DNA from: Bacteroidales bacterium
GTDB taxonomy: Bacteria > Bacteroidota > Bacteroidia > Bacteroidales > VadinHA17
Assembly: GCA_003141415.1 (NCBI GenBank)
Contig: PLLX01000198.1
Location: 1-39,882 of the forward strand
Reading direction: 5' to 3'
Length of the DNA stretch: 39,882 bases
Shown here in pieces: positions 16,557-25,698 of this stretch. Below the pieces are notes generated by a model that saw only the letters and a list, made by a program, of their open reading frames with translations, did no database searches and was not told the DNA's origin. Position 1 is the stretch's first letter; every line of letters begins with the position of its first letter. The position numbers and the translations under genes were made by a program.

Positions 16557-18722
16557 ATGAACAAAATAAATATTTATTTTTTGCTGTTGCTTTTAGGGTT
16601 AAGCACCAATGGGCATTCTGAGCAATCATTGCGTACCACCATCAGCTTGAACGGGAGGTGGTCAATTGCCAAAACAAGTGGTGAACTTCCGCAAAACTAT
16701 AGATCTACAATACCAGTTCCTGGGCTGGTTGACATGGCCATGCCACGCGTAGATAGTGTGGGCACGCTGTACAACAGTAAAGAAAGTAAGGGTAATTGGT
16801 ACTGGCATAGGCGTAGCTTCACCTTGAAGGAAAACAATTTCGACATCATTCAACTCAAGGTATTCAAGGCAATGTACTACACTAAAGTCTATTTAAATAA
16901 GCATTTGGTAGGTGAAAATGCCTACTGCTTTACTCCTTCGTATTACGACCTAAAGCCCTATCTTAATGCTGCCGGACAGCCGAATGAAATAGTGATTGGG
17001 GTGGGAACAATTCTCATGCTTCCCGACACGATTCACAACGGGAAAGATGGAGAAAAGTTGTACAGCACCCCTGGTATATACGACAACGTTGAGCTAACCC
17101 TAGCGAATAAGCCATTCATCTCGAATGTACAGGTAGCTCCTGACTTAATAAACGAACAGGTAAGGGTGGTGGCAGAAGTGCAGACAGAAAACAGCTCATC
17201 CTTTGACTTGAAGTACGAGGTAAGCGAGCTGGCATCAAAGAAAGTTTGCTCGCAGGGCGTGGCAAAAGCAAAGCTTACAAAAGGTGAGGACGGTTTGTCC
17301 ATCCTTGATTTTGAGGTAGCCATGAAGGGCGCAAAGCTTTGGTCTCCCGAATCACCATTTATGTACAAGCTAACCCTTGAGACTTCGGGAGATAAAAAAG
17401 AAACGCAATTTGCCATGCGTTCATTTCGATTCGATACATTAAAAAAATGTGCCTTGTTAAATGAAAAACCATACTATTTACGAGGCACAAATATTTGTAT
17501 ATTCCGCTTCTTTGAAGACCCCTCAAGGGGAGACCTACCGTGGAATAATAGTTGGATTATCAAAATAAATCAAAAGATAAAAGGCATGTACTGGAATGCT
17601 ATGCGCTACAGCATTGGCTTCCCCCCCGAAAGGTGGTATGAGGTTGCAGACAGTTTAGGCATTCTCGTGCAGGATGAGTACCCCCTATGGGGGGCGCAAT
17701 CTAGCGTAAAAGACCGCCATTTTGCCCATGAGTTTACACGGTGGATGCGCGAACGATGGAACCATCCATCAGTTGTAATTTGGGATGCCCAGAATGAAGG
17801 GCTCAGTAAGGAGTCAGGCAAGGCTATTGAGCTCTCGCGGAAGCTAGATCTATCCAACCGTCCATGGGATAATGGATGGTCTGAGCCACAATCTCCTACT
17901 GACCCGATAGAGTCGCATCCTTACCTGTTTAATTATTTTAAAAGGAATTCAACTAAGCCGCTACCTGAGGAAGGATACCTGAAGCTATTTTTCGGTGTTG
18001 TACGCAACCCAAACAATGACCCAAATGACCGCTCCGCTACGGTATCTAAAAAGGGCATTGTTTACAGCCCACTACAACCTCCTCCACTTACTTTTAACAA
18101 CCCTTCTATTATCAATGAGTATGGCTACTTATGGATCAATAGAGATGGATCATCCGTCCCACAAACGGATTCGATTTATGTAAAACTCTGGGGTAAAAAT
18201 CTTTCGAATACGGATAGAAGAACCATTTACGCTAAAAATATAGCAATGTTGACCGAATACTGGAGAGCCTACCGTAAGGCTGCCGGCGTACTTTACTTCT
18301 GCGGCTTGGGGTATTCGCGTCCAGCTCCCCCGCGTGGTGAAACATCTGACGCATGGATTAACATTGAGAAGCTGCAGTACGAACCCCAATTCTACAAGTA
18401 TGTTCGTTCTTCCTTTGCTCCGGTTGGATTGATGATTGAAGCCTGGGAAAAATCTTATAAATCCGGTACTAGTTTATTGTTGCCTGTGCATGTTTTAAAC
18501 GATCTGGGAGAAACATATAAAGGAACTATAAAGATAATTCTACAAAAAGAAGGGAAGGTCTACGCTAAAGCCCAAGGGAAAGTAAAAGTTGATGCTTATG
18601 GCAAGCAAATTGTGAATTTTAATCTTGATTTGCCAAAGTCAAAAGGAGTCTATGAACTGAAAGCGCAGATTCAGCTCAAGGGAGAACCTGTTACCAGTTA
18701 TAGAGATTTAACGATTGAGTGA
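16557..18722 (+). CDS. Glycoside hydrolase family 2-like enzyme, periplasmic
   Basis: 721 residues with a Sec signal peptide (about 1-21) and no lipobox. A jelly-roll domain (about 25-190) contains GNWYWHRRSFTL and YLNKHLVGEN. An Ig-like domain precedes a TIM barrel from about 310. The acid/base is most likely E414 in WDAQNEG and the nucleophile E521 in IINEYGYLW, both in typical GH2 context. A beta-sandwich tail follows. Family members cleave beta-galactosides, beta-glucuronides, beta-mannosides and others, and I cannot choose. RGTNICIFRFFEDP replaces the usual RG.N.H motif, which may alter the -1 site. It lies downstream of susD on the same strand. Confidence 0.88.
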   Translation: MNKINIYFLLLLLGLSTNGHSEQSLRTTISLNGRWSIAKTSGELPQNYRSTIPVPGLVDMAMPRVDSVGTLYNSKESKGNWYWHRRSFTLKENNFDIIQLKVFKAMYYTKVYLNKHLVGENAYCFTPSYYDLKPYLNAAGQPNEIVIGVGTILMLPDTIHNGKDGEKLYSTPGIYDNVELTLANKPFISNVQVAPDLINEQVRVVAEVQTENSSSFDLKYEVSELASKKVCSQGVAKAKLTKGEDGLSILDFEVAMKGAKLWSPESPFMYKLTLETSGDKKETQFAMRSFRFDTLKKCALLNEKPYYLRGTNICIFRFFEDPSRGDLPWNNSWIIKINQKIKGMYWNAMRYSIGFPPERWYEVADSLGILVQDEYPLWGAQSSVKDRHFAHEFTRWMRERWNHPSVVIWDAQNEGLSKESGKAIELSRKLDLSNRPWDNGWSEPQSPTDPIESHPYLFNYFKRNSTKPLPEEGYLKLFFGVVRNPNNDPNDRSATVSKKGIVYSPLQPPPLTFNNPSIINEYGYLWINRDGSSVPQTDSIYVKLWGKNLSNTDRRTIYAKNIAMLTEYWRAYRKAAGVLYFCGLGYSRPAPPRGETSDAWINIEKLQYEPQFYKYVRSSFAPVGLMIEAWEKSYKSGTSLLLPVHVLNDLGETYKGTIKIILQKEGKVYAKAQGKVKVDAYGKQIVNFNLDLPKSKGVYELKAQIQLKGEPVTSYRDLTIE

Positions 18723-18740
18723 TGGCGGAAAATTTATAAT

Positions 18741-19777
18741 AACGTGTTGTGCAATTAAGATGCCAACGCATATTTTAAGTGATTTATTGGTTTATTGTTC
18801 TTTGAATTAATGTATTGCAAGAGCGTAACAGCAGTAATCTTAGATAAGATACGAACAGATAACCCCATTATTGTTTTTGCATAATTGCGCCTGAGCATAA
18901 ACTTGTCGCATAATTGTGAAAACAAAGTTTCAATCCGTTTTCTCATTCGCTTAAAGATTGCCGGATATGGTTGTCTTTCCTGATTTGCTCTTTTGGGAGT
19001 TTGCAACTTTACCTGGCATGAATTAAACAAATCTAACTGGTAAGTGCTTGATAAATATCCCTTATTAGCAATAAGTGTGCACATGGACAATCCAGATTTT
19101 TTGACTTCTGATAAATAAAGGACATCATGAACGCTGGCTTTTGTTAAATCCATGCTTTGAAAGATCCCCCTGACAGAAGTTACCAGATGAAGCTTGTCCC
19201 CGTAATAATAAGATTTGCTTACTGCTGAATAACCTTTATCCGGAGCTGTTTCAAAGCACTCTTTACATATTTTACTTCGTTTTTCTCTTGCAATCTGACA
19301 AACTGGAACAGGAATAGAATCAACAAGATAAACATCTTCAGATTCATTAAGTCTATCAGCTAAACATTGATTTAGCTGCTCAATAAAGGGATGAAGATGT
19401 TTGAGTCGACGATTGAAATTACTACTGTCAATTAATCTTGGAAAATCATTTTTATGATCACTTTTAAGTTTTTCCCAAAAGTAGTTTTCACTATCAATCT
19501 CTATTGATTCTCCGGTAACTGACAAAGCAATTATCTCACAATCTGATAGTTTTGGCTTGTTTGGATATATAAAGAAGTTATCAGACTTATTTAAACGTCT
19601 TTAAAAACCAATTTGGTAATGTTTAAGAACTTGTCGAAATTTGTTTTTAAGTTATGCATATCTGAAGTGAATTTGTGGTGAATTACTCTTCTAATATACT
19701 GTATACCAGTATTATGCATAACTTTTTTCATTATAGTTATTAACTTTTTTATTTAATTTTCAACCGCATAACACGTT
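18741..19777 (-). mobile_element. IS982-like insertion sequence
   Basis: About 1037 bp. The left end AACGTGTTGTGC (18741-18752) and the right end GCATAACACGTT (19766-19777) are inverted repeats with one mismatch. The element carries a single transposase gene on the minus strand. It separates the GH2 gene from the UroD and GH27 genes, so transcription from upstream may no longer reach those. Confidence 0.75.
18755..19659 (-). pseudogene. IS982-family transposase with a frameshift
   Basis: The N-terminus starts at an ATG at 19659 and reads MHNLKTNFDKFLNITKLVF, stopping at a TAA at 19591-19593. The remainder resumes in another frame near 19600 as NKSDNFFIYPNKPKLSDCEI and continues to 18755. One extra T in the GTTTAA run would rejoin the two parts into a protein of roughly 300 residues, the usual IS982 length. 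DDE-core residues are visible at VDSIPVPVC and in KGYLSS. The frameshift is either inactivating or a sequence error. Confidence 0.8.
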
Positions 19778-19924
19778 ATATATTAATAAACACATTAAGC
19801 AAAACAGCAATTTATTTATAAGGTACAAATAGAGTACAATTTCTTACCAAAAACAAACTTTTAGAAGGTCAAAAACTCATCAAAACCAAAACCCAGGTTG
19901 AATGAATCCCTAAAATTGATAACT

Positions 19925-21004
19925 ATGAATTCAAAAGAACGCATGTATGCAGCCTTGCAAAAAAAACCAGTGGATAGAATTCCTATATTTATGTGGTATC
20001 ACCCGGTAACTTTTCAAAAGCTTATTCATGCTCTTGAAATACCACCAGATTTTTTTGATCTGGTTATGTGTAATGATGTTAAACAGAAATGGGTTGGTAA
20101 TAATCATGCCATGGAAGGTATTACCCATGAGAACGATGGAGAAGGCCATATCGATCAATGGGGAATTGAATGGGTGCAAGAAGGAGGGTTCAATCAAATC
20201 CGTAAAAGTCCTCTAGAAAATGCATCAGAAAAAGAAATCTTCAACTACAAATTTCCGGTCGAGCATATTGAACAGCTTTTAAAAAGTATGGATAAGATAA
20301 TCCCCTTTTCAAAAGAATACTTTATAGGATGTGATATCTCTCCTTGCCTTCTTGAATTGTTGTTCCGGATTCGCGGAATGGAAAATACATTTTTTGATAT
20401 TCTGGCTTCTCCTGATATCTCAAAAGATTTGCTTTTGAAAGCTGCTACTTTTGCCATTGAAATCGGAGAAAAAGCTTGCAATAAATTTCCACTCGACTGG
20501 TTATGGACAGGCGATGATGTGGGTGGTCAACTATCTATGATGCTCAGTCCTGAGTTATGGCGCGATAGGATTAAACCTCATTTGAAAAACATATTTGATG
20601 TCGGCAAAAGGAAGGGATTATTGGTTGCCTATCACTCTTGTGGCGCCATTCGTCCCATAATTCCAGATTTGATTGAAATAGGATTAGACGTGCTTAATCC
20701 TATTCAATGTAACTGCCCTGGGATGAATCCTATTGACTTAAAAAAGGAATTTGGCAGTAAACTATCATTCATGGGTGGAGTAGATACTCAGCATTTGTTA
20801 CCCAATGGAACTTCAGATGAAGTTTATGAGGAAACTTTGAAATTAATTGAAAGTATGACTGATGATGGCGGAGGCTATATATTAGCGGCATCACACGCCA
20901 TTCCTCCTGAAACGCCAATTGAAAACATATTTGCAATGTTTTTGGCAGCAGGAGTAAGCAGTGAAGAAATATATGATAAGGCAGCTGATGTCCGAAAAAA
21001 GTAG
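19925..21004 (+). CDS. Uroporphyrinogen-decarboxylase-fold protein, MtaA/CmuA-like
   Basis: 359 residues from the ATG at 19925 (MNSKERMYAALQKKPVDRIP), the canonical family start; a TTG at 19898 would add nine residues. This is not a haem-pathway HemE. It resembles the broad UroD-like group that includes corrinoid methyltransferases MtaA and CmuA. The H-x-C metal motif is H237-S-C239 (YHSCG). The third metal ligand, a Cys in MtaA-type enzymes, aligns with H324 in ASHAIPPETP. No corrinoid protein is encoded nearby. It lies 45 bp upstream of the GH27 gene, so both are likely co-transcribed. Function unknown; methyl or C1 transfer from a modified sugar is one possibility. Confidence 0.82.
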   Translation: MNSKERMYAALQKKPVDRIPIFMWYHPVTFQKLIHALEIPPDFFDLVMCNDVKQKWVGNNHAMEGITHENDGEGHIDQWGIEWVQEGGFNQIRKSPLENASEKEIFNYKFPVEHIEQLLKSMDKIIPFSKEYFIGCDISPCLLELLFRIRGMENTFFDILASPDISKDLLLKAATFAIEIGEKACNKFPLDWLWTGDDVGGQLSMMLSPELWRDRIKPHLKNIFDVGKRKGLLVAYHSCGAIRPIIPDLIEIGLDVLNPIQCNCPGMNPIDLKKEFGSKLSFMGGVDTQHLLPNGTSDEVYEETLKLIESMTDDGGGYILAASHAIPPETPIENIFAMFLAAGVSSEEIYDKAADVRKK

Positions 21005-21049
21005 TTTTTTAGGGTGCCCTAAAGTAAAACAATCAAATAAATTGTATCG

Positions 21050-22441
21050 ATGAAAAAGTTGCGTCATTTTAATCATTTAATTTTCCTTGCCAGTGTATCG
21101 TTGTTGATTTCTTGTGCCGAAACAGGTTCAAAACATTCGGATAATCCACCCTTAAGCAATTCTTTTTCTGAAATTGCAAAACGACCTCCAATGGGCTGGA
21201 ACAGTTACGATTGTTTTGGTGGAAACGTCACTGAACAGGAAGTAAAGGCAAATGCCGATTACATGTCTGAAAAACTGAAACAATATGGATGGGAATATGT
21301 AGTGGTCGACTTCCTTTGGTATTGCGACGACCAAGATTCCTGGGAAAAGTTCGCCAACCGCCGCCCGGCACAGCATATTGACGCATATGGCCGGCTTATT
21401 CCTTCCGAAAAATTGTATCCTTCATCGGCTGAGGGAAAGGGCTTTAAACCACTTACTAATTATATCCATAGTAAAGGATTGAAATTTGGAATCCACATCA
21501 TGCGCGGGATTCCTCGTCAAGCCATTGAACAGAATACTCCAATAAAAAACTCCACTGCAAAAGCTGCCGCAATAGCTAATTTACCCGATACTTGTGTTTG
21601 GTATGGTGGCCTTACCGGAGTAAACATGACTAAAAAAGGCGCACAGGAATATTACAATTCGTTATTTGAGCTATATGCCTCTTGGGGAGTGGATTACATC
21701 AAGGTAGACGACATTGTTGATCAATATCATGCCGATGAGATTGAAGCAATTCACAAAGCCATCCTTAATTGTGGCAGACCAATTGTATTAAGTCTGTCTC
21801 CTGGACCGGCATTTATCGGAAATCCAAAACATTTACGCGATAATGCTAACTTGTGGCGTATTTCAGGCGACTTCTGGGATAAATGGTCATCGTTGAAACG
21901 TCAATTAGAGCTTTGCCGCGATTGGGCTCCGTTGGTAACCGAAGGTCATTGGCCCGATGCAGACATGCTTCCATTGGGAAAACTCAATATTCGCACCGTT
22001 TCAAAAAATAGAAAACCACATTTGACCAACTTTACAAAAGATGAACAATATTTTTTAATGACCCTATGGTCAATCTTCCGATCGCCTTTGATGTTTGGTG
22101 GGAATATGCCTGAAAACGATGAATTTACGCTCTCTTTGATTACCAATAAAGAAGTGATCCGTATTAACCAAAATTCAAAAAATAACAAAGAGATTTTTTT
22201 TGTGAATGGGGTGAGCATCTGGACTGCGGATGACAAAGAAGATTCTGTAAAATACATGGCCATATTGAATATCAATGATACACCACAAACCGTTGTCCTT
22301 CCGCTAGAAGTTGCTGGCATTAAGGGGAATCCAACAGTTAAGGACTTATGGGCCAAAACCTATTTGACAAAAAAAGACAAAGGGTTTGAAATAACGCTGG
22401 CTACGCATGGAATAAGTTTGTTATCTTTTAAAACCAATTAA
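21050..22441 (+). CDS. Glycoside hydrolase family 27 (alpha-galactosidase-like) lipoprotein
   Basis: 463 residues with a lipoprotein signal ending LLISC (Cys22). The GH27 opening PPMGWNSYDCFGG is clear. The nucleophile is D220 in YIKVDD and the acid/base D274 in WRISGD. The C-terminal antiparallel beta domain (about 375-463) is present. The family removes terminal alpha-galactose, alpha-N-acetylgalactosamine or beta-L-arabinopyranose with retention. It lies downstream of the UroD-like gene on the same strand and is the last gene of the plus-strand locus before an IS. Lipidation suggests action at the cell envelope. Confidence 0.93.
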   Translation: MKKLRHFNHLIFLASVSLLISCAETGSKHSDNPPLSNSFSEIAKRPPMGWNSYDCFGGNVTEQEVKANADYMSEKLKQYGWEYVVVDFLWYCDDQDSWEKFANRRPAQHIDAYGRLIPSEKLYPSSAEGKGFKPLTNYIHSKGLKFGIHIMRGIPRQAIEQNTPIKNSTAKAAAIANLPDTCVWYGGLTGVNMTKKGAQEYYNSLFELYASWGVDYIKVDDIVDQYHADEIEAIHKAILNCGRPIVLSLSPGPAFIGNPKHLRDNANLWRISGDFWDKWSSLKRQLELCRDWAPLVTEGHWPDADMLPLGKLNIRTVSKNRKPHLTNFTKDEQYFLMTLWSIFRSPLMFGGNMPENDEFTLSLITNKEVIRINQNSKNNKEIFFVNGVSIWTADDKEDSVKYMAILNINDTPQTVVLPLEVAGIKGNPTVKDLWAKTYLTKKDKGFEITLATHGISLLSFKTN

Positions 22442-22553
22442 CTGTAGGCGTAATTATTCATCATCATAAAATTAGTTTTAAAGGTTTTATAGAGCACCCA
22501 TGTAGTTGATTTTTTACCTGTAAATAAAGCCTTAACAATTTTTAATAGTCTAC

Positions 22554-24232
22554 TTAGGGTTTGCTGAAAAAGTAAATACATGCATGTATAATATTAATAA
22601 TCAACGTTATATGTTAATATCTTTAGCTTAAGTAAATAGTAAAAATGCAAATTAAAACATAAATTCCGATAAAAATATTTGCATTTATGGTAAAGTATAA
22701 TTCAGAACGGCAGTTGACAATTGAAGAGTTAAAAACTTCTTTTCAAACTTCATTACTAGCTGATAATCGGTGGGTTAAGCTTAGCAAAGTGGTTCCGTGG
22801 GATAAATTTGCTTCAGCTTATATGTCCATGATGACTGTTGATTTTGGACGACCGGGTATTTCTCCACGGATTGTTCTTGGGGCCCTAATCATAAAGCACC
22901 TTGAAAAACTGGATGACAGAGGTGTGATCGCTGCAATACAGGAAAACCCCTATATGCAGTTTTTTATTGGACTGAAGGAATTTACTACTCAGCCTGTGTT
23001 TGATCCTTCACTCTTTGTAGATATCAGTAAACGGGCCGGGAATAAAGTTTTCGATTCTCTCAATGTTGAACTGATAAAATCAGTTAGCAAAAAAGATGAT
23101 AAAAAACTGAACCGGAAAGGAAAAGATAAAAACAACACTCCCCCCAAAAAATAAAGGGAAAATGCAGGCAGATGCCACCGCTGCTGATCAGTATATTACC
23201 TACCCAACCGACAATGGAATTTTAAATCAAAGTCGCAAACAGTGCGAAAAATTTATCGACAAGCTCTATGACCTGAGTGGTAAAGAAGGCCAAAAGTCCA
23301 GGACCTACCGACGGAAAATAGATAAGGCATACTTGGATTACTCAAAGAAAAAGAAGAAAAGAGAGGCCACACATCGGAAGATGACAAGAAAATTATTAGA
23401 ATGCGTTAATCATGATATCAAGCAGATAAACAATATGTTGGATGTTTTTGAATCGAAAGGATCCCGTTTTCCACTAAAGCACCTGGAACAACGGATGTTT
23501 TGGGTAATCAACACGGCCTATGCCCAACAGAAACTTATGTACGATTCAAAAACACATAGTTGCACCGATAGAATTGTAAGCATATTCCAGCCTCATGTAA
23601 GACCAATCCCAAGAGGCAAGACGAAAGCGCAGATAGAGTTTGGCTCAAAATTGGAAGTTAGTCTTGATAAAGGTTTTGCAAGAATAAATACATTCAGTTG
23701 GGATGCTTATCATGAAGGAGGTGATTTGATTAAACAAGTTGAATCATACAAGGAATTACATGGACATTATCCCGAACTGGTTCAGGTAGACAAGATGTAT
23801 GCTACAAGAGAAAACAGAAGCTGGCTAAAGGAAAGGAATATCAGAATAACTTCACTATCTCTTGGCCGCAGAAAAAATAAAGAGAATGAGACCTATTATC
23901 AGAAACGAAAACGTAGAAAGGAAGCAGCCGAAAGAAATCATATTGAAGGTAAGTTTGGGCAAGGGAAAAATGGATACAATCTGAATGAAATAAGGGCGAG
24001 ACTAAAGAATACTTCAGAGAGTTGGGTAGCATATATCTTTTTTATAATGAACTTAATACTCTATGAGAAGGGATATTCTTTTGGCTCAATTTTGGCAAAG
24101 GTTAGTATAATGGGCGTAAGAATTATGGAAAGCCTAGAGCAAATCTTGGTCAAAGTTTTTCCCAAGGAAGGTTACCAGTCCTATAAAATTGAGGTAAAAT
24201 ATTTATAAGATTAACTTTAACAGCAAACCCTA
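22554..24232 (+). mobile_element. IS5-superfamily insertion sequence
   Basis: About 1.68 kb. The left end TTAGGGTTTGCTGAAAAAGT (22554-22573) and the right end ACTTTAACAGCAAACCCTAA (24214-24233) are near-perfect inverted repeats. It lies between the convergent plus-strand PUL and minus-strand operon. The contents are one transposase gene split in two frames. A related solo end lies at 30747-30770. Confidence 0.8.
22687..24208 (+). pseudogene. IS5-like DDE transposase, split by a frame change
   Basis: The first part (22687-23154, 155 residues) holds the DUF772-type N-terminal domain and ends KDKNNTPPKK. The second part (ATG at 23162 to 24208) starts MQADATAADQYITYPTD, which contains the first catalytic Asp. 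It continues with D in QVDKMYATR and E in HIEGKFGQGKNGYN. In full-length relatives one frame reads straight through PPKNKGK into DATAADQ. The break lies in a C6A6 tract at 23140-23151 and is equivalent to one extra base. Programmed shifting, a real indel or a sequencing error are all possible. Confidence 0.85.
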
Positions 24233-24275
24233 ATTAATTTTTTCTTTGTACTTTCATCTTGAAACTCTGTTGTTC

Positions 24276-25697
24276 TTATTTTTGTTTATTATCTGTTCTT
24301 CCAATTTTTAAAAAGGCTTCCACTTCTTCAAGGCTTTTCCCTTTGGTTTCAACAAGGAATTTCCTGATGATGAAAAATCCGACAAAGCAAATAATTCCAT
24401 ATATCCAGAAAGTCCATGCTGTACCAATTCCATCATTAAGAATCGGGAAAGTATAACTCAGAGTGAAAGATCCGAGCCAGAGGGTAAAAACCGCAATTGA
24501 CATGGCCGCTCCCCTGATCCGGTTTGGAAACATCTCGGATAACAATACCCAAACGACAGGTGCCAGCGAGAAAGAATAGAAAGCAATGGCCAAAACCGTT
24601 AATATCAGTACATGAAACCCGGTAAAATGCAGCAGGTAGCTTAACCCGATTAATCCATAACTCAACGACAGTCCCAGCGAACCTATTAAAAGCAAGATTT
24701 TCCTACCGTATTTATCAATCGTACCAATGGCTACAAATGTAAACATCATCATTACGGTGCCTGTTATGACGATGTTAAGCATCACTCCCTTTAAATCGAA
24801 GCCGGCAGCTTTAAAAATATCATCGGCATAATAAAAAATGGTATTGATGCCACACCATTGCTGAAAGAAAGCCAGGAACATCCCTAGTCCCAGAATTTTC
24901 AACATTCCTTTATCGAATAATTCCTGAAAATGGACCCTTCCAATCTCATTCTTAAGAGTTGCTTCTATTTGAATCAACTCTTCTCGGGCATATTGTTCTC
25001 CACCAATCTTTTTCAATACCTTAAATGCCTTTTCACTTTTACCGCTTTTCACTAACCAGCGGGGACTTTCGGGTATCACCATCGAAAATATAAAAAACAA
25101 TATGGCCGGAATTGCACAGGCTGCAAACATCCAACGCCATCCAATTCTCCCGTTCCAACTTTCAAGAATTTGAATGATAGTTGCATTATGGGGCATTTCG
25201 TGCGATACGGAAATCAGCCAGTTCACCAATTGGGCGACCAGTACACCAATCACAATAGTTAACTGGTTTATGGAAACAAATCGTCCACGAACAGAGGCGG
25301 GTGAAACTTCGGCAATATACATGGGCGACAGGTTTGAAGCCAGACCAATGCCAACACCACCGACAATACGATAGATGACAAATGTGGTAAACTGATTGGC
25401 CAATCCGGCACCAATGGCCGAAATGGTAAACACCATACCAGAAAGAAGCATCAGTCGTTGTCGTCCGTAGCGGTCAGAAAATGCGCCACTGAATACGGCT
25501 CCGATTAAACAGCCAACCAAAGCAGAACTGGTAGCCCAGCCTTTCATGGCTGGTGTAGTCAGGTTAAAGAAGGGTTCATAAAAGGGTTTTGCCCCGCCAA
25601 TCACGACCCAGTCGTAACCAAACAGAAAACCACCCATAGCTGCGACTAATGATATCAGCCAGATGTATTTGTAGTTATAAGAATTGATTTGTTTCAT
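24276..25697 (-). CDS. MFS sugar-porter family transporter
   Basis: 473 residues with 12 predicted membrane helices in the inner membrane. Sugar-porter signatures are present: GGFLFGYD in TM1, DRYGRQR between TM2 and TM3, PESPRWL in the central loop, FQQWCGINTIFYY in TM7 and VETKGKSLEEVE at the end. It resembles XylE-type proton symporters. It starts one base after the UroD-like gene ends, so the two are tightly coupled, and it is the last gene of the minus-strand operon. It should import a monosaccharide released by the locus; the sugar is unknown. A paralog lies at 36256. Confidence 0.93.
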   Translation of the reverse strand: MKQINSYNYKYIWLISLVAAMGGFLFGYDWVVIGGAKPFYEPFFNLTTPAMKGWATSSALVGCLIGAVFSGAFSDRYGRQRLMLLSGMVFTISAIGAGLANQFTTFVIYRIVGGVGIGLASNLSPMYIAEVSPASVRGRFVSINQLTIVIGVLVAQLVNWLISVSHEMPHNATIIQILESWNGRIGWRWMFAACAIPAILFFIFSMVIPESPRWLVKSGKSEKAFKVLKKIGGEQYAREELIQIEATLKNEIGRVHFQELFDKGMLKILGLGMFLAFFQQWCGINTIFYYADDIFKAAGFDLKGVMLNIVITGTVMMMFTFVAIGTIDKYGRKILLLIGSLGLSLSYGLIGLSYLLHFTGFHVLILTVLAIAFYSFSLAPVVWVLLSEMFPNRIRGAAMSIAVFTLWLGSFTLSYTFPILNDGIGTAWTFWIYGIICFVGFFIIRKFLVETKGKSLEEVEAFLKIGRTDNKQK

Positions 25698-25698
25698 A

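Noticed and set aside
19925-21004. HemE (haem biosynthesis) assignment for the UroD-like gene
   Set aside because: The H-x-C metal motif, lack of haem genes and placement between hydrolase genes fit the MtaA/CmuA-like branch rather than true uroporphyrinogen decarboxylase.
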